From Chromera velia (Eukaryota > Sar > Chromeraceae), in assembly GCA_018398765.1 (NCBI GenBank), contig JAHBMJ010004965.1, forward strand, positions 20,001 through 73,605: a DNA stretch of 53,605 nucleotides, in the 5' to 3' direction. The notes under the pieces are model-generated. The model did no database searches, was not told where the DNA came from, and worked only from the letters and a program-made list of their open reading frames with translations. Made by a program: the position numbers and the translations under genes. Every line of letters begins with the position of its first letter. The first letter of the stretch is position 1. Shown one piece after another: positions 22,142 to 31,984 of the stretch.

Positions 22142-22562
22142 CACCAACGAACAGAACAAGGAAGAACAAAATCCATCAAACACTGTACAACATGTAGGGA
22201 AAGCCGCCAGAAAGTCCCTTGGCAATCTAGCAGAGAGGAAGGCCGAAATGGGCCTCTGGTCGACGAAGTTTAAACATTTGTTGTTGCCTTAATTTGATCT
22301 CCTGTCGCTTCTGGGTGTGTGTCTGTGGAATCGATGTGATCCCCCTCCCCCCTTTCTCTTTGCTTCCCGTCTGCCTGCAGCGACGCTTGACGATTTTGCT
22401 TCCCTCGTCACACCCGACCTCCTTCTTCGCCCACCCGCTGGATTCCCGACAGGATCAAGCGCTACGGCAGCACAACTGAAGATGTGCTTTGCGTAACCTG
22501 CACGGACCTCTGCCTGACCTGCTCCATGAAGGAACGCTTAGAGAACCTAGCTGGCGGCGCAT
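22142..22562 (+). CDS. Possible orphan exons downstream of the MORN gene
   Basis: After ATGCAG ending near 22139, one frame reads TTNEQNKEEQNPSNTVQHVG and KAARKSLGNLAERKAEMGLW, which looks like coding sequence. After CTGCAG ending at about 22380, a frame reads TLDDFASLVTPDLLLRPPAG. From about 22453 another frame reads STTEDVLCVTCTDLCLTCSM and KERLENLAGGA then stops at TGA, with a CxxC-type cysteine cluster. I could not link these in one consistent phase, nor to the MORN gene, which ends cleanly at 21848. They may be a small cysteine-rich gene or decayed exons. Confidence 0.3.
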
Positions 22563-23100
22563 GACCAAAGGATCGATAAAGTGGGGGTGTGCGGGGATCT
22601 TCTTGATTTTGCCTGCGCTGACTGTCAGCGACAGTAAACAGCTGTCACAGTACTGCGTGGAGTTCTTCCGTGCAAAGTTCTTTCTTTGTCCTCTGGTCTT
22701 GCATGCCAGAGCTGCATCGATCCACATGCAATTGATGAATTTATGAGGGAATGCCCGTGCCAAAGATGGAAACCCCCCTAGGGATGCAGAGAAAAATAAT
22801 GCATTGATGGTGTTTGCAACCTTAGACTGAGGAATGAACTTTGCAACTATTCGCAACGGTGCTTAATTTGAGATCAAAATTATTGTGCAATTATAGATGC
22901 AATATTGATTTTTCAGTAGATTTTTAATTTTATCATATAATTTTTATGTTATTTTTCATCATAGTGACACTTTTTGATGAGTTTTTATGTACGTCACTAT
23001 CCTAGGCCGATAGCGAAGCTTGGTGATTGTGTATGCAATGCACTGTGTATGATGATGATGATGATCTAGATAGAACCCAACCGGGGGGGATATAGTCTTA
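22563..23100. other. Intergenic, AT-rich after 22.86 kb
   Basis: No supported gene. A GAT trinucleotide run lies at about 23049-23064. Confidence 0.5.
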
Positions 23101-23153
23101 TAGATAGAACCCTACCGGAACGGCTGTGTGATAAGTGTTTGTCCCCCTCGCGT

Positions 23154-23447
23154 ATGATCAAAGATGAGGTTCATATCCTGACGGAAGGTAAAGACACAGA
23201 AAGGGAACGAACTAGGGAACGAAACAGGCTGAAAGTACTCTACGAAATTGTAATACAGAAAGCGCCCATTGACATAAGAATACAGATTGCACAACGCGTT
23301 GCAGGTGCAACAGGGAGGGGCACTTCAGATAATAAGAAGAAAATGAAGGAAATGGTGTTGCTGTTGTGCACAATCCTGCTCAGAAGCGGTTCTAAAGCGC
23401 TCACCGAGTATCTCAAGAAAGTTCATTGTTTCGATCAGGCAGATTGA
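23154..23447 (+). CDS. Small ORF (97 aa) duplicated in inverted orientation
   Basis: ATG 23154 opens 97 codons ending TGA at 23445-23447: MIKDEVHILTEGKDTERERT, a basic middle, then EMVLLLCTILLRSGSKALTE and YLKKVHCFDQAD. The C-terminal third forms one arm of an inverted repeat. The other copy on the minus strand (about 24150-24030) encodes DMVLLLCTILPRSGSKAIAD and ends in frame at the homologous stop. Most differences are conservative or silent, which suggests the reading frame was once under selection. The helical, HEAT-like pattern cannot be assigned to a family. It could be a piece of a larger gene or a transposon-encoded protein. Confidence 0.4.
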   Translation: MIKDEVHILTEGKDTERERTRERNRLKVLYEIVIQKAPIDIRIQIAQRVAGATGRGTSDNKKKMKEMVLLLCTILLRSGSKALTEYLKKVHCFDQAD

Positions 23448-24155
23448 GTCGAATCGATCCGATTGGAATGCACGTTTCCTCATCCCCCCCCCCCTTATGA
23501 ATGCATTTTCTGGGTTGTAACCCAGGTTGTCCTTAAAGCCTTGTTAGTGGCTTGGGATCTAGCATCGCTGGATCTAGGATTTAACCCTCAACATTATCAT
23601 CATCATCTGATGATCATCATCAGATGATGATATCAGTCTCATTATAGCACTCCTAGCTATAGCACTTTCATTATAGCTTCATTTATAAAAAATGTTAAAT
23701 AAGCATTGAATTTTATTCACCTCTGGGTATTCATCACGATTTTATCCCGGTATTGATACGTTACAATCATAGGTATTGATTCATTAATTGTAAACAGTCT
23801 CACAAGAGAGATCGAGTCATTAAACACTACTTTAAAAGAACTGATTGAATTAAATTTAAAATCATTATGAAAGATTCCACCCTCGGTCTGATGATGATGA
23901 TGATTGAGGGTTAAATCCTAGATTTAGAGATACCAAATCCCAAGCCACTAGCAAGGCTTTGAGGACAACCCAGAATACACATTTATGGGGGGGGGGGGAT
24001 AAGAAAGCCTGCATGCTAATCGGATCAATTCGCCTCAACTTGCCTTATCGACAGAATGGACCTTCTTGAGACAGTCAGCTATAGCTTTGGAACCGCTTCT
24101 AGGCAGAATTGTGCACAACAGCAACACCATATCCTTCATTTTTTTTTTTTTGTAA
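23340..24155. repeat. Long inverted repeat, arms of about 255 bp
   Basis: The left arm (about 23340-23595) and right arm (about 23895-24155, reverse complement) share the small-ORF C-terminus, its stop, a poly-C tract followed by CCTTATGAATGC/CCATAAATGTG, the word CTTGTTAGTGGCTTGGGAT (CTTGCTAGTGG in the other arm), and TAGGATTTAACCCTCAA at the inner ends. The 300-bp spacer begins with a CATCATC/GATGATG palindrome. The right arm stops at a 12-bp poly-T (poly-A in its own orientation). Confidence 0.8.
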
Positions 24156-24306
24156 CAAGTGAAAACTTTAAATAGTACATAATAAATACATACAGAATTT
24201 TTAATGCATATTTTTTTGACTTGTATGCTACATCATGCCACTGCATGCAAATTGTAGCAAACTGCTTGGCAGATCATGATCAAATCTAGTGATCGACTGC
24301 AACAGT
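24156..24306. other. AT-rich spacer
   Basis: Short stretch between the inverted repeat and the LRR gene. Nothing recognised. Confidence 0.5.
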
Positions 24307-26925
24307 TCAGAAAGCAGGAAGGAAGTCTTCTAACTTGCAGTGCCTAGCGCGATTCAAGTCTGAACGAGACTTTGAATCATTTTCTTCGTTATCCTCTCTC
24401 ACCCAAAAGCTCACTTTCTGCAGATTGGGCAATTCTCGTTGCTTAACTCGATCGGTCAACGGAGTGAAAGCACTGGGAGGAAGTTCATGTCCGTCTGAAA
24501 GTTTGAAGTGTTGCAGAGACCTGGAGAGGAACGGCAGGAAGGACTGGAGCTCTATTTCCCCTATCAATACAGGCTGAGCCTCACTGATTCGGCCATATTG
24601 GAAAATGTCGAGAGTTTTCAGTGAATCCAGACCACCCCCTCTCAGTTTTCTCCCCAAGGTCTCCCACCCACTCGCCCCAACCTCAGTCTGCGAGAGTCTC
24701 ATCGATTCTAAAGACGGAGGAAGCGCCGAGAAGATCGATCGAACGATTTCATTCGATTGGCCGGACCCCCAAAAGGGACAGTCCAAATCCAGCTCTCAAC
24801 CGTCCCAGCCCCCCTCCCTCCATGTTCTCCGCCAAAGCTGTCCACGCCTCATTTCGCGTACTCGTGTCCCAGAACGGAAGACTTTCCAGAGAGGAAGGAA
24901 GCCCTTGCATGACACCCTCCATACCATCGTTGTGAAAACAACGACTGAGCCCTTTGAGCTTAAGCTCTCGGAAGCAGTCAAAGGGCTTCGACTGAAGCCG
25001 GTGTGCAAATCCACTCCAGGAACGAACGTCGAGAGAGTTCTCAATGTAGATGAGCAGCTTCTCAAGAGAAGGCGGTAGGGAGCTGAAGAAAGTTTCGGAA
25101 GTCTCTTCATCGAGATTTGTGATTTCGAGTTCCAACTCTGAAAGACTTCCCATATCCCCTCTGTCAAACCGCTCCCCCAACGCTCTCCACCCACTGGAAT
25201 CAACCGTCCAGGTATCAAAAAAAAAAATTGCTTCGTTGATAAGACTGAGGGTCTCTAGAGACGAAGGGAGGAGAGGAAAGAGAACGAGAGCACCCTCTCT
25301 CTCCAGCCCTCTCAAATGCAGAGTTTTCAGAGAACCCCCCAGGCCTGTCTCAGCGAGACTTGCCCGAATGCGTCCCCAACTCTCGACACCCATGACTGAA
25401 AATTCGGCAAGCAGGGACTCTAGTGAGGGGGGCAGGGAGGGGAACAGAGACACAACCCCCTCTTCAGACAGAGAAGGGGTTGAGGAGCGACTGAAGGGAT
25501 GTCGCAGTGTCAATTCTGTTAGAGACAAAGTCCCCGAAGAGAATCGTTTCGAAAGCTGTTCTACAAATTCGAGCGGGAGAAATTTGAGATCATCACGACC
25601 GGGCCCTTTCAAGGCCATATCAAGAACTTTGAGAGACTGAGGGAGAGACTCTACGAAAGAAATCAGAGCGGGGTCACACACTTCTGAAGCACTATCCGTC
25701 GACGCATCTGAATCCGAAGACACAGGCTCTGACGACTCACTCGAGGCTGAAGAGCCCCGGCTCTCTGACTCACTGCTTTCTGAGTCGCTCTCTGACTCCT
25801 CACTCGAGGTTCCAGACTCGGACTCTGACCCTGACGCGGACGATTCTTTGGAGCCCCCACTCTTCTCTTCACTGTCGACGGAACCATCGGGAAGACTGCT
25901 TTCACTTCTTCCCCCACTGCCACTCTCACTGGCACTGAGGCACAAAAAAGACACGTGTAGCACCTTGAGTGCACTCAGTCCCCCCTCTGTTCCCGTCTCC
26001 CCACTGAGCCTCTTTCTGAGCTCTTCCTGGCCTTCCCTTCCAAACTCATCGTTTCCCGTCAGCTTGAGACTTTCGAGGGATGAAGGAAGGTATGGGAACA
26101 GAGCACAGGCTTGCTCTTCAGAGAGGCCACAGCCGGTCAAGTCGAGACTTTTCAGAATAGAGGCGTGGCCTCCTCTCATCCTCTGGCCAAGATAAAGGTA
26201 CTTCATCCAACCGCTCTCGTGACGTCCTACAGCCATGGAGCCGGGTTCTCGGTGGTACGACGGAAAAAAGGAAAGAGACTCAAGAGAGGCAGGAACGAAA
26301 CGAAAGAAAAAGCGGGCACGATAGTCATCTAGATGCGCCGCTGATACTTTTACTTCACTCAGCCTCCCCAACTCCCCTCTTTCCATTTTCTCTCCAAGGA
26401 CCCGCCACGTCTCTGCTGAGTCGGTACCCACAATCAGACCCTCTTGGACGTCTAGCGACGTCAGAGAAGAAGGAAGGGAGGCGAAAAGTATGTACACTGC
26501 CACGCTTTCCTTTTGTCCAGGACCTTCTCAAGAAGAGGGAGGCCCTGGGACTGCAGGAGTCCAGAAAGAGATCTGGCGATGCCAACCGAAAGACTTCTCA
26601 GTCGGAAACGAAGGTGCCTCACGGAAGGCGGAAAGAAGGCAACAAGAACAGCCATCTTCGCTTTGTGGAAGAAGGGAGAAAACTCCACCACCTCCAGAGA
26701 CCCGCAGGACTCCGCCTCCCCTCTCTTCAGAGCGTACAAGAGGAGCCAGACAAGGCCATAGTTTCCACAACACAGAGAAGTGGAGAATCCCTCGTCTGCG
26801 TGTGGAATCAGATGCTCAAGGATGACCTTCACGAGAGGCCAGCCCGGTGGAGGCCGCCTGTGTGGAGAACTTTGGGCTGCAGCCGCTTGAGGCAGTCCTG
26901 TCAGAGAGACTTGCGCAGCAGCCAT
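24307..26925 (-). CDS. Leucine-rich repeat protein, intronless, frame interrupted twice
   Basis: Reading minus from ATG 26925 (MAAAQVSLTGLPQ) to TGA at 24307-24309 gives about 870 residues of LRR protein in three successive frames. The repeat unit, about 50-60 residues, is typified by LFPLLPSSLETLSL, LPPSLEKLLIYIEN, WRALGERFDRGDMGSLSELE and LPPSLESMRLSQTEVG. A Ser/Glu/Asp-rich linker of roughly 80 residues (SEESESDSESSESESRGSSA) splits the repeats at about 25.7-25.95 kb. The frame changes near 26.50-26.53 kb and near 24.80 kb; LRR spacing continues across both with about one or two bases missing. Neither site has normal intron borders. Either the assembly has small indels or the gene is freshly broken. 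LRR proteins are protein-binding scaffolds; the partner is unknown. A TATA-like element lies about 120 bp upstream. Confidence 0.7.
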
Positions 26926-27041
26926 TGGAGTGAGCCGATCCTGTTCGAACGAACGACACACACAATTCAGACTGAGCTCTGGAGTGACCCCGCGTGGCTT
27001 ACATAAATGAAAGTGGCGCTGCAGAATGAACCTTCGACTAC

Positions 27042-27049
27042 CTATATAG
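27042..27049 (-). promoter_or_regulatory. TATA-like element for the LRR gene
   Basis: CTATATAG, reading the same on both strands, about 120 bp upstream of ATG 26925. Confidence 0.4.
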
Positions 27050-27179
27050 CTGTTTGAGCTGTCACGGATGCCGGTGTTCTTTCAGATTCAAAGTGCACCT
27101 GGGTCCATCCTGGGTCCTTGTCAAGACTCCTTGACATTGTGCCTTGGGAACGCGTCGATCAATCATCGGGTTTGACTTC

Positions 27180-27325
27180 ACGGCATGCATGGCATCACGT
27201 GCATGGAGGGCCCCGGCGCGGAAGCCCGGCCAGAGTCGCCGGCCGCGGACCCGGCGCTTCCCGCGCGCGCGGCCAGGGCCGGGTTTCCTCCAGAAAGATT
27301 GATGCATGGCATTGCATGCGTCGGA
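27180..27325. promoter_or_regulatory. CpG-rich island between divergent LRR and ankyrin-type genes
   Basis: The core (about 27208-27292) is nearly pure G+C with many CGCG and CCGG words. CATGCATGGCAT and GATGCATGGCATTGCATGCG flank it on either side. TATA-like elements lie outside it on both sides (27042-27049 and 27407-27414), fitting a bidirectional promoter. Confidence 0.5.
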
Positions 27326-27406
27326 AGAGGAGTGCATGTCAGACTCAAGCTAAGAGTCAACTGATCGAATCTGATAGATGCATCCTCTGACCAGCTGGGG
27401 TATCAA

Positions 27407-27414
27407 TATATAAA
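27407..27414 (+). promoter_or_regulatory. TATA-like element for the ankyrin-type gene
   Basis: TATATAAA about 140 bp upstream of ATG 27555. Confidence 0.45.
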
Positions 27415-27554
27415 TTTCTGGAAAAATTTACGAAAGCCGTACTGTCACAACTTCTGTCTGGATTCCTTTCTCGCGCAGTGAGGGGGCAAGAATACGCCTT
27501 GAAAGCGAATGTAACATTCTTGGTTCCGTCTCCTTGTGTCACTATGTTCTGGCC

Positions 27555-30333
27555 ATGAAAAATCAAACTGAGAATCCTAGGCCCTTTCTGGCTCTTCGCG
27601 TGGAGCACTGTGCCCTTTGGAAGGACTACGTTGTTTCTTTTCTGGGCTGGAAGTGGAGCTTGATATTTCGCTCTGTATGCAAAGCACTTGCCGAGAAAGA
27701 GGAGGGGCGTTTCACTAACGTCGAAGCCATTCTGGAAAGTCCTGCCTTGGTTGAATGGGCAGACCCTCAGAAAATTAAGGATGAGGCTTCTGAGCCTCTG
27801 AAGTTGCCGAGGAGCTGTATGTACGATGCTGCGTTCTACCAAAATATCAAGGACTTCACGTGCGTCACACGCGAAGATCTCTTGTGCCGCGCCTGCTATT
27901 ACTCCCCCCCTTCTGTCGTCTCCGCAGTGATCAGCCGTCTCTTCCCCAACGGCCCCTCTCTCACAGACCCTTTCCCCCCAGGAGAATTGCCTGCAGACTT
28001 TTCTTGTGAACGCCGTCTCTTATATGAGTGCGACGGCCCTGCAGCAGATTTTTGGAGGGGGGAGTCTCGGGGAGGGGTTGCTGGGGGCAGCGATTCTGGG
28101 TGCGAATGAGCCCGTGCTCTCTTTTATCCGTTCCAATCTAGACAGCTCTGCCGCTCTTTTCGAGAATGTCAAGAGGGAGAGTGAGAGGCCGAGAGAGGAG
28201 GGGGAAGAAGAGGGTTTCCTGAGCGAGCTCGTCATGCCTAGAAAGTTAATGAAGAGCAGATGCTCGCCCCTCATCAATGCCGCTGTGCACTCCCCCCAAC
28301 CCGTGCGCATGCTCAAGTGGATAGGAAAAGAATTTGAGGTTAGCTTTGCAGCGCTCCACCTGCTCCTTCCCCTCTACTGGCGTGTCTGTTTTGCAGAGCA
28401 GCCACTCCCTTACAGTCTCCTCCGTTTTCTCTCCTCAAAGGGAGGGGTTCTAAACGAGATGTATCCCAAAATCCTTGACCATCTCGCAAAGTTCGGGCGA
28501 CTGCCTGAGCTCATCCGAGAAGAGCGTCGCTGTTTGAAGGCGAAGGCGAGGAGAGTAAAGGCAAGAGAGGGCCCCCTGAAGGGAGGGGACTTGAATTCTC
28601 TCCTCTCTCACCTACTTCTCGTCACCCAATTTCCTGATGGAATAGACGAGGAGTTCCATTGGGGGTCCTGGTCTCGTGTTTGTGAGAAGGCAGCCGAAAA
28701 TGGGCACCTGAATGTGCTCAAGTGGGCTCGGTTAGAGCTAGAGCCGCATGAGACCCCTCAGCCTGCTGAGGTCTGCCCCGATGATAACTGCTCAGAGAAG
28801 TCTGATGATCATGATGAGGAGACAGAGGGGGGAGAAGGCGTTCCTTCAGACTCAGAGCTTGGGGAGGGGGGGGCAGAGGGGGCACAGGGGGAGGCTGCAG
28901 TGGGTGCGGGTTCTGATCAGAAACAGGGCGGGGAGGGGGAGAGGGAGAAGGGGCAGCCTGTCCGGGATTGTCTTTGCGGTGCTCCAGCTGCTGAAAGACT
29001 GATGAAGTTCCCTTGGGGGGATGGCCAGGGGGCTACGGAGGCCCTGAGTGCCAAACACACAGCAACATTCAAATGGATGATGTACGAGGCAGAGGAAGTG
29101 TGCCCATTCCACGCTGACCTGTACATGTCTGCAGTGTGCAGTGAGGATGAGGCAACGATTCGTGAGATTGATAGACTGGGAAGGGAGAGGGGGGGTGAGG
29201 GTTTCACTGAGATGGCAATTGAGTCTGCCCTCGACTATAAGTCCATGGAAGTTCTTGAGGTTCTTCTCGATTTGGACCCTCAGAGCTTCCCCTCTTATGC
29301 CTACAGTTGTCTGTTCAATCGGTCGGATGAGGTGGGGGGGGAAGAGGAGGTAGTGGAGTTTGCACGGAAATTGGCAAAGAAGGGGGTGGAACCCAGTAGT
29401 GGCGTGTACAGCTGTCTTGCGGGGAATTTGGAGATTGAGTGGGATGATGCAGAAGACTGTTCCCAGGGGCAGGATGAATGGGCAGACCGTGTGTTGTCAG
29501 TGGTCGACATTGTCGCACGGGCAGATCGGAAGGTGGAGCCCTCAGCTGAGATCTATGCTGAGGCTGTTGGGTGTCCATCTGTCCGCTTTCTGAAATCAGT
29601 CAGGGAGTTGCCCCAGCGACCTTCCTGGGAGGCTCCGGCCGAAGTGTCGAAGGCAGTGGAAAAGTTCAAAGAGCTCCAGAACCTAGAGAGCGAAGAGCCT
29701 TCGGGCTCCGATGGAGTTTATGAGAAAAACCCGGCTGTCAGTACAGTCATCTCTGGTCTTCTAGGGTGTCTGCGTTACCTCTGCGATCCTTCGCAGCGTT
29801 ATGCGAAGGCGGTGGGTAGACTTACGAAGGAGGGGGATAGAGAGGAAGGACACTTTGCGATCTCATGGTTGCTAAATTATCTTGGCCCTTCCGTCGATCA
29901 TAGAAAGCCGGTGTACTCTCACGAGAGTCTGTCTGCATACATTGAGGAGAAGAGGGCAGAGAGGGAAAGTCCGATTATTCAGGAAAAGAAAAATTTAGTG
30001 AGAGAAGTTTGGGAAGGAATCGTTCGTCTCGCAGCGCGTCTGTATTTGGAGTTTGGGTATTCGGACATCCTCCCTTTCTTCCTTCTGGACTCTGCAGAGG
30101 GGGGGGATGTATGTGCAGGTCTGGATCTGGCAGGTTGTCCTGATCTGGGGGGACTCCTCAGACGAGTCACCCTGGCATTTCGTCGAGAGGAATGTCCGGA
30201 AGAACATTTTGTTAAGTCTAATCAGGTCAATGGGGGGGAGGAAGAGGAGCAGGGCGGGAGGGAGCTAGAGGGGGAAGAGGAACTTTTGGGCAAGGGGAAG
30301 TTCCGTCCCCGAAGCGTGTCGTGCTCGTTTTGA
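27555..30333 (+). CDS. F-box-like / ankyrin-type repeat protein, intronless, frame interrupted once
   Basis: ATG 27555 (MKNQTENPRPFLALRVEHC) opens a frame whose N-terminus, LWKDYVVSFLGWKWSLIFRS followed by VCKALAEKEE, resembles the F-box-like WK..FL..K..L.F..VC pattern found before divergent ankyrin arrays in protists and giant viruses. The frame shifts near 27.98-28.00 kb, from PFPPGELPAD to CLQTFLVNAVSYMSATALQQ, then stays open to TGA 30331-30333. Repeats include CSPLINAAVHSPQPVRMLKW, CEKAAENGHLNVLKWARLEL and MAIESALDYKSMEVLEVLLD. AAENGHLNVLKWA is the hallmark of this ankyrin subfamily. An acidic Glu/Gly-rich linker lies at about 28770-28960. Total length is about 925 residues. A pyrimidine-rich CAG just before the shift could be an acceptor, but no matching donor was found. 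It may bind target proteins and, if the F-box is real, recruit them to a ubiquitin ligase; this is inference. Confidence 0.7.
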
Positions 30334-31034
30334 ATTGCTGAATCCAAACACTGTCACCTTGAAGTTGGCGTTCAAGTTGCCACTATAAGTTGCCCACTAT
30401 GTTGAGGGCTGAAGAGTCAGTGAAGCTAGACTAGAGTGCAATACATGCGCTGTGATGTACGTGGTGTGACGTTGCGCATGCATGGGATTGCATGCATGGT
30501 GTATGTGTTTAAAAAACTTTTAAAGTTTAAACCTATTGATTTGATTGATTGATTGATTGATATGTTCCGCCCTAGGGCCTTCCCGCTATGAGTGAGAGTT
30601 TCGCAGTGTGCTGTAAAGTTATGAAATTATAAAAGCTAGGTAACAAACGTTTAAAGTATACTAGTATAGGGTCGGATTCTATTGAATGACTATTAAGAGA
30701 AGTGTAAAAGAAGTTTATATATTACACATAGGGAAATATTAAGACCATGCGTGTTTCATTTTTTTTCAAAGTTTTAGTACACTGCTTAGTGCAGCTACGG
30801 CTATGCACGGCATCGCAGGTGTTCACAGGTCAGACCCTAGGTCAGACCTTGTTACCGGTTAATTATTACCGGTAATTACTACTGTGACTGCCGGTCCTTA
30901 TATAGTCATGTAGTAATAATTAATTTAGACTTTTTGGTACCGATCGAGATATACCAAGACTTTCAAGTTTTGTCTACGTTGCGCTGCACCTTGCGCAGCA
31001 TACGTTGCATGCATAACCTAAAATATCACTTAAG
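30334..31034. other. Intergenic, AT-rich
   Basis: No gene. A (GATT)n run lies near 30540-30560. AGGTCAGACC occurs twice in tandem near 30826-30850, followed by ACCGGTTAATTATTACCGGT, a palindromic stretch resembling 130-155. The last ten bases of that sort (GGTCTGACCTAG) recur inverted at 53570. Confidence 0.5.
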
Positions 31035-31042
31035 CTCTTTAG
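31035..31042. repeat. Left target-site duplication (CTCTTTAG)
   Basis: Identical to 31541-31548 on the other side of the 498-bp element. Confidence 0.85.
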
Positions 31043-31540
31043 TAGTGACCAGATTTGACTTGATTTGATTTAATTTGAAGTAGGGCTTAACCTCAAATCA
31101 AATATTAGGCCTGAGAAACTTTAGCATGATAGGGCCTATCAAATCCGATCAAATCTACTTCAAATCTGACCCTTTAACCTCAAATCTTCCATCGAAGTCA
31201 ATCCGTCATTTAGTCTCTCAAATGAGGCTTCGCACTTTTTTGTACGCAAAAAAAAAAAAGCTCATAAAAAGATTCTTTCATCGGTTTTAGATACATGAAT
31301 ATGAACGCTTAAAAGCTAGTTTTTAGTGATTTTCTTGTCTCTAGGGCTTTCTGGGATTTGGTACTAGATTTGCTAATGGTGTTGACTGTGTCATGTCGTC
31401 TTCAGTGTTGAGAGAGTGACCTCTAGACTTCAACCTCAAATCTACCTCAAATCTGGTTAGATTTGAGCTTGAAGCTCAAATCAAATCAAATTAAATCAAA
31501 TCAAATCCTATGATTCCTATCAAATCAAATCTGGTCACTA
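31043..31540. mobile_element. 498-bp non-autonomous hAT element
   Basis: The element begins TAGTGACCAGATTTGA and ends TCAAATCTGGTCACTA, a perfect 16-bp inverted repeat. It is flanked by identical 8-bp CTCTTTAG duplications. An 8-bp duplication and a TAGTG terminus are what hAT transposons leave. Many CAAATC/GATTTG words cluster inside both ends (31070-31180 and 31440-31530), like subterminal binding repeats. It has no coding capacity. The intact duplication suggests a fairly recent insertion. Confidence 0.85.
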
Positions 31541-31548
31541 CTCTTTAG
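31541..31548. repeat. Right target-site duplication (CTCTTTAG)
   Basis: Perfect copy of 31035-31042. Confidence 0.85.
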
Positions 31549-31984
31549 CACTGCATCTATGTATACTCTAGTGTATACTATGGTATACTAATAATATAAA
31601 TCCTATCACTAGTTCTAGTATCAATTGCAAGTAGTAGTTTGAATATAAACCGTCTATACATAGTTTTATTCTGTATTTATGTACACGTACTAAGTAGAAC
31701 TTTACTATAAACTCCTAAATAAATTCTATATTAGTCTATTATACACTGTCTATAATGCATGTCTTTATTACTATCACGTTTTTATGACTGGGGTGACAGT
31801 GGGGCTAGCAGTGGGCGGCCGGGTCATCAGGGCTAGCATTATAGGGGCCATTGCTTAAATTTATGAATCCAGCTAGCCTGAGGAATCCAGTTGTGAATTT
31901 AGTGATTAATTGGTCTTGAATGCCACCCAATCCTGCGCGAAGGCCAAGGCGAAAGCCTGCGCCTACTAGCGCCTACTACGCCGC
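31549..31984. other. Intergenic, AT-rich
   Basis: Repeated GTATACTA-type words; no gene. Probably the 3' flank of the SAP30BP-like gene. Confidence 0.5.
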
